From DATLTV01 sp035533375 (GTDB lineage: Bacteria; Patescibacteriota; Minisyncoccia; UBA6257; 2-01-FULL-56-20): a DNA stretch of 5,283 bases. The stretch is taken from contig DATLTV010000079.1 of the NCBI GenBank assembly GCA_035533375.1, forward strand, positions 1 to 5,283, in the 5' to 3' direction. Within the stretch, counting starts at the first letter, position 1; every line of letters starts with the position of its first letter. Of this stretch, positions 1 through 5,148 are shown piece after piece. The notes below the pieces were generated by a model that saw only the letters and a program-made list of their open reading frames with translations, had not been told where the DNA came from and ran no database searches. The position numbers were made by a program, and so were the translations under genes.

Positions 1-7
1 CCCTGGG

Positions 8-27
8 TTCTAGTTTGAAGTGCAATT
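8..27 (+). repeat. IS30 terminal inverted repeat, transposase 3' end
   Basis: This 20-base arm matches the reverse complement of 1039-1058 at 18 positions. The two mismatches are at 14-15 (TT here, CG in the other arm). The transposase stop codon (TAG on the minus strand, bases 10-12) lies inside the arm, so the last few residues (CTSN) are encoded by the inverted repeat. Confidence 0.85.
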
Positions 28-984
28 TTTTCGGAAAATCTCGACGGGGGTCAAATAGCCGTGTCGTTTTCGTGGCCGCATGTTGATGAGTCGAACCTTC
101 TCATCAATGTCCTTTTGGGTAATCGTAGCAAAGTCGATGTGCCTCGGAAAGAACTGCCGCAAGAGGCCGTTCGTATTTTCGTTCGTGCCGCGCTCCCATG
201 AGTGGTAAGGATGCGCGAAATAGACGGCCATGCCAGTCGTCTTCGCGATGCGCTCGTGCTCCGCGAATTCCAATCCATTGTCGTAGGTCGCGGTACGGCG
301 CTGCGCACGGGACAATTTCCTGAACCGCAACGCGGTGCGCTCCGCAACATCCCTGGCGCGCGCCGCGAGAAGCTTGTCGGCCATGAGATATCCGCTCTTC
401 CGTTCAACGTGCGTGAGAATGCGGGCCCGTTTGTCCCTGCCCATCATCGTGTCGCCCTCCCAATCGCCGATGCGCGTTCGCTCCCCGACGATTGCGGGGC
501 GGACATCGATGCGCGTCTTTTTGCCTTCCTCCCTTTGTTTCTCTCGCAATTTCGTGCCCCGCTTCCTGCGATATTTTCCTTTCTGGCACCGGAGATACCA
601 CTTGAGGTCGGGACGCGCGGCATAGATCCAGCCATAGATCGTCTCGTGCGAGATGACCGTGCATCCGGCTTCACGATTGAGCGCGCCCGCGATCTGTTCC
701 GGCGACCAGTAGCGGCGAAGCTTTCCCATGATTTTTCTCCGGAGCCCCGGATTGCGCTCGATTTTGTTCGCTTCGTACTTCGCTCTCGTTCTTCGTTCCC
801 GTGTTTTCCGATGCGCGACACCGGGACGGTAGACGCCATCCGCATCGCTGTTCCGCGCAATTTCCCTTGAGATGGCCGAGGCGCCCTTTCCGATCCGTGC
901 CGCGATCTCCTTCTGCCGCATACCCGACGAAAACAGCGCGGCGAGCGACACCCGCTCATCGCGGGTGAACTGCGTGTAGTGCAT
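10..984 (-). CDS. IS30-family DDE transposase
   Basis: This 324-residue enzyme would catalyse cutting and joining of the surrounding insertion sequence at its inverted repeats. The N-terminus carries a helix-turn-helix of the IS30 type (about residues 22-45, QKEIAARIGKGASAISREI), followed by a basic linker and an RNase-H-like integrase core. The core has GDWEGDTM at 172-180 (first catalytic Asp, D174 or D178), TYDNGLEF with D235, and SWERGTNENTNGLLRQFFP with E269. The D235-E269 spacing is exactly 33 residues, the IS30 DD(33)E signature. There are no internal stops and the length is normal for the family, so it is probably functional. ATG at 984 is chosen because the family N-terminus (HYTQFTRDER) begins here. 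No good Shine-Dalgarno is seen upstream, which would suit low expression. The stop codon lies within the terminal inverted repeat. Confidence 0.95.
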   Translation of the reverse strand: MHYTQFTRDERVSLAALFSSGMRQKEIAARIGKGASAISREIARNSDADGVYRPGVAHRKTRERRTRAKYEANKIERNPGLRRKIMGKLRRYWSPEQIAGALNREAGCTVISHETIYGWIYAARPDLKWYLRCQKGKYRRKRGTKLREKQREEGKKTRIDVRPAIVGERTRIGDWEGDTMMGRDKRARILTHVERKSGYLMADKLLAARARDVAERTALRFRKLSRAQRRTATYDNGLEFAEHERIAKTTGMAVYFAHPYHSWERGTNENTNGLLRQFFPRHIDFATITQKDIDEKVRLINMRPRKRHGYLTPVEIFRKNCTSN

Positions 985-995
985 GTATGTGGTTG

Positions 996-1018
996 ATAGT
1001 AATGATCGACATTACTAT
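996..1018. repeat. 9-bp palindrome upstream of the transposase start
   Basis: Perfect arms ATAGTAATG (996-1004) and CATTACTAT (1010-1018) flank a 5-base loop, 11 bases upstream of the transposase ATG and inside the IS. It could be an operator for the transposase, or an RNA hairpin limiting translation from read-through transcripts, as is known for several IS families. No T tract follows, so it is not a typical terminator. The role is inference. Confidence 0.5.
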
Positions 1019-1038
1019 TCTAACCAGCAGAGATTCCT

Positions 1039-1058
1039 AATTGCACTTCACGCTAGAA
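1039..1058 (-). repeat. IS30 terminal inverted repeat, transposase 5' end
   Basis: This is the partner of the arm at 8-27, with 18 of 20 bases matching in inverted orientation. It lies about 55 bases upstream of the transposase start. Confidence 0.85.
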
Positions 1059-1077
1059 TGTACCGCCGCGGATTGAT

Positions 1078-1110
1078 AAAAAAAGCCGGTCTGATTGTGA
1101 TCGGACCGGC
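1078..1110 (-). terminator. Rho-independent terminator of the 66-aa gene
   Basis: On the minus strand a perfect 7-bp G+C-rich stem (GCCGGTC/GACCGGC, bases 1110-1104 with 1091-1085) and a 12-base loop are followed directly by seven T (bases 1084-1078). It begins 7 bases after the stop codon of the minus-strand small gene, exactly where its terminator is expected. Confidence 0.85.
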
Positions 1111-1117
1111 GCGAAGA

Positions 1118-1318
1118 TTATCTGCTCCTGCGGGAACAGTGGAAGTACTTGTTTGGTTTCTCCGGACGCCGAAAGATGCGCCCCGGGGTTTTCACGCGGC
1201 CCTTTTTTCGGCCACCGATAACGCTATCCGGCGATTCGCCGAGTATTTCGTCGACGGCATCGAGATCAAGCGTGATTACCCGTTCGCGATGTTCTGTCGT
1301 GTTAGTACGAGGATCCAA
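1118..1318 (-). CDS. Small hypothetical protein, 66 aa, TTG start
   Basis: I do not recognise the family. The protein starts at TTG (1316-1318) and has an acidic first half (about residues 16-32, LDLDAVDEILGESPDSV) followed by a strongly basic second half rich in Arg, Lys and Pro (about 36-66, ending HCSRRSR). No membrane segment, signal peptide or metal-binding cluster is seen. It is called a gene because the whole expression apparatus is present: an extended -10 promoter at 1354-1382, a GGAGG six bases before the TTG, and a terminator seven bases after the stop. No in-frame ATG lies between the upstream in-frame stop (1355-1357) and the TTG, so TTG is the best start. The basic tail would suit nucleic-acid or ribosome binding, but that is speculation. 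It is divergent from the beta-CASP nuclease gene. Alternatively the transcript could act as a small RNA. Confidence 0.65.
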   Translation of the reverse strand: MDPRTNTTEHRERVITLDLDAVDEILGESPDSVIGGRKKGRVKTPGRIFRRPEKPNKYFHCSRRSR

Positions 1319-1324
1319 TCGTTT

Positions 1325-1329
1325 CCTCC
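1325..1329 (-). promoter_or_regulatory. Shine-Dalgarno GGAGG deciding a TTG start
   Basis: GGAGG on the minus strand lies six bases upstream of the TTG at 1318. It is the only clear, well-spaced Shine-Dalgarno site before a gene in the window, and it fixes the non-ATG start. Confidence 0.75.
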
Positions 1330-1353
1330 GATACGAAATGGACTGCCGCAGGC

Positions 1354-1382
1354 ATCATAGCACATATTTCCTTCGGACGCAA
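1354..1382 (-). promoter_or_regulatory. Sigma-70 promoter with extended -10 for the 66-aa gene
   Basis: On the minus strand TGC-TATGAT (1362-1354) is an extended -10 with 5 of 6 bases matching TATAAT. TTGCGT (1382-1377) is a 3-of-6 match to the -35 box at the ideal 17-base spacing. Transcription should start near 1347, giving a leader of about 29 bases that contains the GGAGG. Confidence 0.6.
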
Positions 1383-1386
1383 ACCT

Positions 1387-1414
1387 TTCGCAGAGTGCGC
1401 GGAAAAGATATAAT
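1387..1414 (+). promoter_or_regulatory. Promoter for the beta-CASP nuclease, probably leaderless
   Basis: A perfect TATAAT at 1409-1414 ends eight bases before the ATG at 1423. TTCGCA at 1387-1392 is a 4-of-6 match to the -35 box with a 16-base spacer. The expected start point (about 1420-1423) coincides with the start codon, and no Shine-Dalgarno is present, so the mRNA is probably leaderless. Confidence 0.65.
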
Positions 1415-1422
1415 TAATTATT

Positions 1423-2769
1423 ATGAAATTAACTTTTTACGGCGGCGTAGGCGAAGTCACGGGCTCGAACTATGTACTCGAGTCGGGCGGGCAGAAGATC
1501 ATGATCGACTGCGGCCTGCACCAAGGGGGCCATTACGCGGAAAAACGTAATTTCGAGCCGTTTCCGTTCGACGCGAAGGAGATCTCCGCCGTATTCATCA
1601 CGCACCCGCACCTCGACCACCTCGGCCGGACACCAAACCTTCCCGGCGCCGGTTTCCGCGGAACGATCTACTCGACGCCGCCCGCGAAAGATTGCGGCGA
1701 GCTCCTGTTGCTCGACTCGGAACATATTCTCGCGAAAGAAGCGGAGCGCGAAAAAAAGGCGCCGCTTTACAATGTGGCGGACGTGAATCACGTGATGTCG
1801 ATCTGGAAAAAACTCGATTATCACACGCCGCTCCAGGTCGGCAATTTCAAAGTGGAATTATTCGATGCCGGACACGTTTTGGGATCCGCTTTTGTGCGCG
1901 TGGAAGTCGAGGGGAAGGTAATTGTCTTTTCCGGAGACCTCGGGAATTTTCCCGCGCCGATCATCAAGCCTACGGAAATGCTCGATTACGCCGATTATTG
2001 TCTCGTGGAATCGACGTACGGCAACCGCATTCATGAAAATGTGGGCGAGCGGCGCGAAATGGTCGAGGATGCGATCGAGGATACCGTCCGCGCAAAAGGG
2101 ACGCTGCTCATTCCCACGTTCGCCATGGAGCGCACGCAGGAACTGCTCTATCACCTCCATCAGCTTTTCGAAGAAGGACGCGTGCCGCGCGTGCCGGTTT
2201 TTATCGACAGCCCGCTCGCGATCAAACTCACTGCCGTCTACAAAAAATACGAGAATGACTTCAATAAGGAAACGCGGGATATCGCGATGTCCGGCGACGA
2301 TATTATGAATTTCCCAGGGCTCCGGCTCACGCTTACCACCGAACAGTCGAAAGAGATCAACGGCGTGCCGCCGCCGAAAGTCGTGATCGCGGGTTCCGGC
2401 ATGTCGCAGGGCGGCCGCATTTTACACCACGAAGCGCGCTATCTTCCCGATCCGAAGAGCACAATCCTTTTTGTGGGCTACCAAGCGGAAGGGTCGCTTG
2501 GTCGGCAGATCATGGATGGCGCTCCGGTCGTGAGGATTTTCGGCGAAGAAGTTCCGGTGCGCTGCAAGAAAAAGGACATCCCCGGCTACTCCGCGCACGC
2601 GGACCAGCCGCGGCTTCTCGAATGGGTCGGCGCCATGCGGCATTCGCTCAAAAAAGTGTTCGTTGTGCAGGGCGAGCCCGATGCGAGCGAAGCGCTCGCC
2701 GCGAAGATTCGCGACGAGCTTGCGGTCCTGGCCGTGGTGCCGAAAACGGGGGAAACTGTCGAGCTATAA
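1423..2769 (+). CDS. Beta-CASP metallo-beta-lactamase-fold RNA nuclease
   Basis: This 448-residue protein belongs to the beta-CASP branch of the metallo-beta-lactamase fold, which includes CPSF73-type and RNase J-type nucleases that process RNA in the cytoplasm using two zinc ions. Visible signatures are HPHLDH at 61-66 (HxHxDH, metal ligands H61, H63, D65, H66), H151 in DAGHVLGSA, D172 in SGDLG, the beta-CASP motif A acid E196 in ESTYG, the segment PTFAMERTQELL at 231-242, GSGMSQGGRILHH at 324-336, and motif C H392 in GYSAHAD. All catalytic motifs are present and the length is typical for the compact bacterial/archaeal form. There is no KH domain as in archaeal aCPSF1 and no RNase J C-terminal extension. 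The ATG fits both the family N-terminus (MKLTFYGGVGEVTGSN) and the promoter. Its true substrate (RNA end processing or decay) is inferred from the family. Confidence 0.93.
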   Translation: MKLTFYGGVGEVTGSNYVLESGGQKIMIDCGLHQGGHYAEKRNFEPFPFDAKEISAVFITHPHLDHLGRTPNLPGAGFRGTIYSTPPAKDCGELLLLDSEHILAKEAEREKKAPLYNVADVNHVMSIWKKLDYHTPLQVGNFKVELFDAGHVLGSAFVRVEVEGKVIVFSGDLGNFPAPIIKPTEMLDYADYCLVESTYGNRIHENVGERREMVEDAIEDTVRAKGTLLIPTFAMERTQELLYHLHQLFEEGRVPRVPVFIDSPLAIKLTAVYKKYENDFNKETRDIAMSGDDIMNFPGLRLTLTTEQSKEINGVPPPKVVIAGSGMSQGGRILHHEARYLPDPKSTILFVGYQAEGSLGRQIMDGAPVVRIFGEEVPVRCKKKDIPGYSAHADQPRLLEWVGAMRHSLKKVFVVQGEPDASEALAAKIRDELAVLAVVPKTGETVEL

Positions 2770-2844
2770 AGCTCATAGGCTCGTTAGCTCGTTGGCCATA
2801 CAATGTTCTGGCTAATGAGTGAATCGCTAACGAGCCAATGAGCT
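2761..2844. repeat. Nested palindromic repeat with GGCTCGTTAGC words
   Basis: Arms 2770-2788 and 2826-2844 are inverted copies with 18 of 19 bases matching. Inside them 2788-2797 and 2810-2819 pair with two G-U wobbles, leaving a 12-base loop, so the whole gap between the genes can fold into one long stem-loop. A second small palindrome, GAGCT-ATAA-AGCTC (2761-2774), overlaps the nuclease stop codon. The variations on GCTCRTTRGC look like a dispersed REP-like or hairpin mobile repeat. It may also stop transcription or protect the nuclease mRNA 3' end, but no T tract follows on the plus strand. Confidence 0.75.
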
Positions 2845-2848
2845 CGCG

Positions 2849-2857
2849 TGCTATAAT
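2849..2857 (+). promoter_or_regulatory. Extended -10 promoter for the LOG-like gene, leaderless
   Basis: TGC-TATAAT is a perfect extended -10 box whose last base is six bases before the ATG at 2864. No -35 match is seen; that region is occupied by the palindromic repeat. The expected start point is at or very near the A of the ATG and there is no Shine-Dalgarno, which points to a leaderless mRNA. Confidence 0.7.
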
Positions 2858-2863
2858 CCAACT

Positions 2864-3487
2864 ATGACCAATAAAAATTCCGACAATCCGTTTTATCATC
2901 TTAAATACAAAATTTGCATCTCCGGATCGGCCGAAACCGACCGCTGCCCGCCGGAGGTCATTGAAAAGGCCGAGCAGGTCGGGCGGATCATCGCCGAGCG
3001 CAATATGATTGTGGTCACCGGCGCGACGACGGGGATTCCGTTTTGGGCGGCAAAAGGCGCGAAGGAAGCCGGCGGCATCGTGATCGGCCTCTCGCCCGCG
3101 GCGTCTAAGCTTTCGCACGTGAAGAGCTATCACTTGCCGCTCGATTACCACGACCTCATCATCTACACCGGGTTCGATTATTCCGGCAGGAATCTCTTGC
3201 TCACGCGCTCGGCGGACGCGATTATCACGATCAACGGCAGGATGGGGACGCTCAACGAATTCACGATCGGCTTCGAGGACAAAAAACCGCAAGGTATTTT
3301 GGCCAAAAGCGGCGGCATGAGCGACATGCTCCCCGGCATCATCAAAGACGCGCACCGCGGCCCGGGAAAAGTCGTTTACGAGTCGGACCCCGTGAAACTT
3401 GTCGATAAGGTCGTCGCGCTTATCGAGGCGGAAGAAAAGGACCTCGATCTCAAGAATTATATCCCGTCGCGGAATGCGAGAGGGTGA
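2864..3487 (+). CDS. LOG/SLOG (lysine-decarboxylase-like) family protein
   Basis: This 207-residue protein has a Rossmann-like fold of the LOG/SLOG superfamily, whose members bind nucleotides. True LOG enzymes cut ribose 5'-phosphate from nucleoside monophosphates. Visible parts are the first strand KICISGSAE (16-24), the loop VTGATTGIPFWAAKGAKEAGG (51-71) matching the family segment GG(x)GVMxAAxxGAxxAGG, SGRNLLLTRSADAIITI (107-123), and the signature NGRMGTLNEF (124-133), which corresponds to PGGxGTxxE with the Glu (E132) kept. The first glycine of the usual GG pair is replaced by Asn, and the PGG proline is Ile. The family is therefore clear, but enzymatic cytokinin-type activity is not assured. 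It may instead be a ligand sensor or nucleotide-binding protein of the TIGR00725-like group. The start is set by the TATAAT six bases upstream. No functional link to the neighbours is evident. Confidence 0.85.
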   Translation: MTNKNSDNPFYHLKYKICISGSAETDRCPPEVIEKAEQVGRIIAERNMIVVTGATTGIPFWAAKGAKEAGGIVIGLSPAASKLSHVKSYHLPLDYHDLIIYTGFDYSGRNLLLTRSADAIITINGRMGTLNEFTIGFEDKKPQGILAKSGGMSDMLPGIIKDAHRGPGKVVYESDPVKLVDKVVALIEAEEKDLDLKNYIPSRNARG

Positions 3488-3498
3488 GCTGTTTTTTT

Positions 3499-3596
3499 GT
3501 CATCCCGGGCTTGACCCGGGATCCATACCGATAAAAACTATTTAATTAATAACACGCGGATCCCGGATAAATCACCCCGCGATTTTCCGGGATGAC
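3499..3596. repeat. 98-bp palindromic element bounded by GTCATCCCGG
   Basis: The element begins GTCATCCCGG (3499-3508) and ends with its exact reverse complement (3587-3596). An inner pair CCGGGATCC (3516-3524) and GGATCCCGG (3558-3566) is also inverted. The left half forms a hairpin of 8-bp stem and 5-base loop (3502-3522). The right half forms another (3562-3591) with CCCGG/CCGGG and AAATC/GATTT stems. The centre is A+T-rich. Similar GTCATCCCGGG-type palindromes are, from memory, common dispersed repeats in many bacterial genomes, so this is probably a REP-like or MITE-like unit. It fills the gap between the LOG-like gene and the next gene, and a run of seven T (3492-3498) directly precedes it. 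Confidence 0.8.
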
Positions 3597-3598
3597 GA

Positions 3599-3604
3599 TA
3601 TAAT
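3599..3604 (+). promoter_or_regulatory. -10 box for the lysine-tailed protein, leaderless
   Basis: A perfect TATAAT ends six bases before the ATG at 3611 and begins two bases after the palindromic element. No -35 or Shine-Dalgarno is seen. This promoter probably drives both this gene and the overlapping permease gene. Confidence 0.65.
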
Positions 3605-3610
3605 AAATCC

Positions 3611-3952
3611 ATGCCCAAAACAAAATCAAAGAAAAAAACGAAAGCAGTTAAAAAAGCCGCAAAGAAAGCGGGCAAAAAAACGAGAGCGCCGAAAAAAGCG
3701 AAGACACCGAAGCCGATTGGCGCCGTCACGCATTTCTACGGAGATATCGAGGTCGCGATCGTGAAGTTCAAAAAAGCGGTGAAGACCGGCGCGAAGCTTC
3801 ATTACAAAGGCGCTACGACCGATTTCGAGGAGGTGGCGAAATCGATGCAATATAACCACAAACCGGTTGCGGTCGCGCCGAAAGGAAAAGAGGTCGGCAT
3901 CAAGGTGAAGGATAAGGTGCGCGAAGGTGACGAGGTTTTTGACGCCGAATGA
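3611..3952 (+). CDS. Lysine-tailed elongation-factor-like beta-barrel protein
   Basis: This 113-residue protein has two parts. Residues 1-34 are a disordered-looking tail with 16 Lys and one Arg plus Ala and Pro, resembling histone-H1-like tails and ribosomal protein extensions. Residues 36-110 (IGAVTHFYGDIEVAIVKF ... KGATTDFEEVAKSMQYNHKPV ... VGIKVKDKVREGDEVF) match the small beta-barrel typical of elongation-factor domain II and of the C-terminal part of U32 peptidases. The hallmarks are G-V-T-H at the first strand, GxTTDFxxxxxSMQ in the middle, and VGIKVxxxVREGDxV at the end. No GTPase or peptidase domain is attached, so this is a stand-alone barrel. The tail suggests binding to RNA, ribosomes or DNA; the exact role is unknown. 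It has its own leaderless promoter, and its TGA overlaps the permease ATG (ATGA), implying co-translation. Confidence 0.8.
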   Translation: MPKTKSKKKTKAVKKAAKKAGKKTRAPKKAKTPKPIGAVTHFYGDIEVAIVKFKKAVKTGAKLHYKGATTDFEEVAKSMQYNHKPVAVAPKGKEVGIKVKDKVREGDEVFDAE

Positions 3953-5067
3953 CCCTGAAGTTCGAAAGTTTTTTTAAGATCGCGGCGATACTCGCCGCGG
4001 CGACCATAGGGGACGGGGTGTTCGCGCTGCCCTATGTTTTTTATACCGCGGGGTGGCTCGTCGGTTGTGTTTACCTTGTACTGCTTGCCGGGATCGTGAT
4101 CGTTGCGCACGTCATCTATCTCAAGGTACTCGAAAAGGAAAACGAGAAAGAACGCCTACTCGGACTCAGTCGGAAATATTTCGGCAATATCGGTTTCGCG
4201 ATCGGCTTTTTCTCGATCGTCGCGGGGCTGCTTCTCGCGATGACCGCATTCCTCGTTTTAGGAAGCAGTTTCCTCGGGCTCCTTTTTCCCTCCGCGGATT
4301 CCGCGCTCCTGCTTTTGCTTTTCTGGCTCGCGATTGCGTTGCCGGTGTTCCTCGCCGACGGGCGCGTGATCGGACTCGAACTACTCGGCATCATCTGCAC
4401 TTCCGCGCTCATTGTGTCCGTGTTCGTGCTCGCGTGGCCGCATGCGGGATTCGGAAGCGCCGCGCGGGTGGGTTCGGGAAACCTGTTTTTGCCTTTCGGC
4501 GTCATACTTTTTTCGCTCGCCGGCTGGACAGGCATCGAACCGGCGTACGAGACGAGGAGGCGCGACGGGACAAAAGGTTTTTCTCCGGTCGCGATGGTCG
4601 CTGCGGGAACCGTTTTCGCGGCGGCGCTCTACCTGCTTTTCGTCGCGGGAATTTTGGGATCGGCCACGCAGATCACCGCGGATACGCTCTCCGGGCTTTC
4701 AAACTGGCCCCTCTGGCAAAAAACGGCCCTCGCCGCCCTCGGCTTCCTCGCTGTCTGGACTATTTCCATACCGACCTCGCGGGAAATAAAGAATTCGCTC
4801 GAGAAGGACTTGCGGTGGCCGTCGGTGGCGGCGCGATCGCTCATTGTATTTCTACCGCCGCTCCTCGTGCTAGCGGGCTTCAATAACTTTCTTTTCATCG
4901 TCGGTTTCGCCGGTGGATTATTTTTGAGCATCCAATATCTCCTGATGATCGCGGTCGGCCTCCGCGTGCTTGCGCTCTCGCCATGGAAGAAGGCCGCGCT
5001 CTCCGTCGTCGCTGCAGTATTCCTCCTCGCCGCAGTTTACGAGGTGTATGTATTTATAGTAAGATAG
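3949..5067 (+). CDS. Amino-acid permease-like multi-spanning membrane protein
   Basis: This 372-residue inner-membrane protein resembles the APC-superfamily amino acid transporters of the aromatic amino acid permease/AA_trans type, which import amino acids by ion symport. The first membrane segment carries the unwound-helix motif ATIGDGVFALPYVFYTAGW (18-36), where G-x-G-x-x-ALPY is the family substrate-site signature. I count about 10-11 hydrophobic segments, near 8-30, 34-57, 82-112, 117-136, 142-163, 176-196, 213-237, 256-275, 296-320, 315-341 and 347-370. A charged cytoplasmic loop (KVLEKENEKERLLGLSRKYFGN, about 59-80) follows the second segment, and ETRRRDGTKG (201-210) follows the sixth. 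It is slightly shorter than classical 400-residue members. The ATG overlaps the upstream stop, and GAGG 13 bases upstream is too distant to be a good ribosome site, so translation is probably coupled. The substrate cannot be assigned. Confidence 0.85.
   Translation: MTLKFESFFKIAAILAAATIGDGVFALPYVFYTAGWLVGCVYLVLLAGIVIVAHVIYLKVLEKENEKERLLGLSRKYFGNIGFAIGFFSIVAGLLLAMTAFLVLGSSFLGLLFPSADSALLLLLFWLAIALPVFLADGRVIGLELLGIICTSALIVSVFVLAWPHAGFGSAARVGSGNLFLPFGVILFSLAGWTGIEPAYETRRRDGTKGFSPVAMVAAGTVFAAALYLLFVAGILGSATQITADTLSGLSNWPLWQKTALAALGFLAVWTISIPTSREIKNSLEKDLRWPSVAARSLIVFLPPLLVLAGFNNFLFIVGFAGGLFLSIQYLLMIAVGLRVLALSPWKKAALSVVAAVFLLAAVYEVYVFIVR
5055..5060 (+). promoter_or_regulatory. Possible -10 box for tRNA-Arg
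   Basis: TATAGT (5 of 6 to TATAAT) lies inside the permease 3' end, about 16 bases before the tRNA. A start near 5067 would give a short leader. No -35 match is seen, so the tRNA may equally be transcribed from the permease operon. Confidence 0.3.
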
Positions 5068-5076
5068 GGGTGCATC

Positions 5077-5148
5077 GCCCTCGTAGTTCAACGGATAGGA
5101 CGTCTCCCTCCGAAGGAGAAGATTGAGGTTCAATTCCTCACGAGGGCA
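5077..5148 (+). tRNA. tRNA-Arg (anticodon CCG)
   Basis: A 72-base cloverleaf is complete. The acceptor stem GCCCTCG/CGAGGGC is perfect over 7 bp, the D stem is GTTC/GGAC, the anticodon stem TCTCC/GGAGA has 5 bp, and the T stem TGAGG/CCTCA has 5 bp with loop TTCAATT. The anticodon loop CTCCGAA (5108-5114) puts CCG at 5110-5112, reading the arginine codon CGG. Arginine identity bases are present: A20 (5095), C35 and G36. G18-G19 and a consistent A15-U48 pair support a functional fold. The discriminator is A5148 and the next bases are CA rather than CCA, so the 3' CCA must be added by nucleotidyltransferase. Confidence 0.96.

Larger units (their letters stand above)
8..1058 (-). mobile_element. 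Complete IS30-family insertion sequence
   Basis: A 1051-bp element is bounded by imperfect 20-bp terminal inverted repeats at 8-27 and 1039-1058 and carries one transposase gene on the minus strand. Element length, one-ORF layout and the DD(33)E transposase all fit the IS30 family. The ends are inferred from where the repeat match stops: bases 7 and 1059 no longer pair. No convincing 2-3 bp target duplication is seen (left flank GG, right flank TG), so the exact boundaries may be off by a base or two, or the duplication may have decayed. The element lies just past the terminator of the small minus-strand gene, a neutral insertion site. Only seven bases of left flank are present, so what it interrupts on that side is unknown. 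Confidence 0.9.

Noticed and set aside
202..870. Long plus-strand open frame (222 codons) opposite the transposase
   Set aside because: It is antisense to a clearly recognisable IS30 transposase, has no recognisable domain and no ribosome site; G+C-rich genes often leave such open shadows.
983..1360. Plus-strand open frame of 125 codons between the IS and the nuclease gene
   Set aside because: It runs across the IS end, the terminator and the antisense of the small gene. It has no promoter or ribosome site and a composition unlike a real protein.
3492..3522. Run of seven T next to a G+C-rich hairpin after the LOG-like gene, as a terminator
   Set aside because: The T run precedes the hairpin on the plus strand, which is the wrong order. 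On the minus strand it would be an A run after the hairpin. Better explained as the edge of the palindromic repeat.
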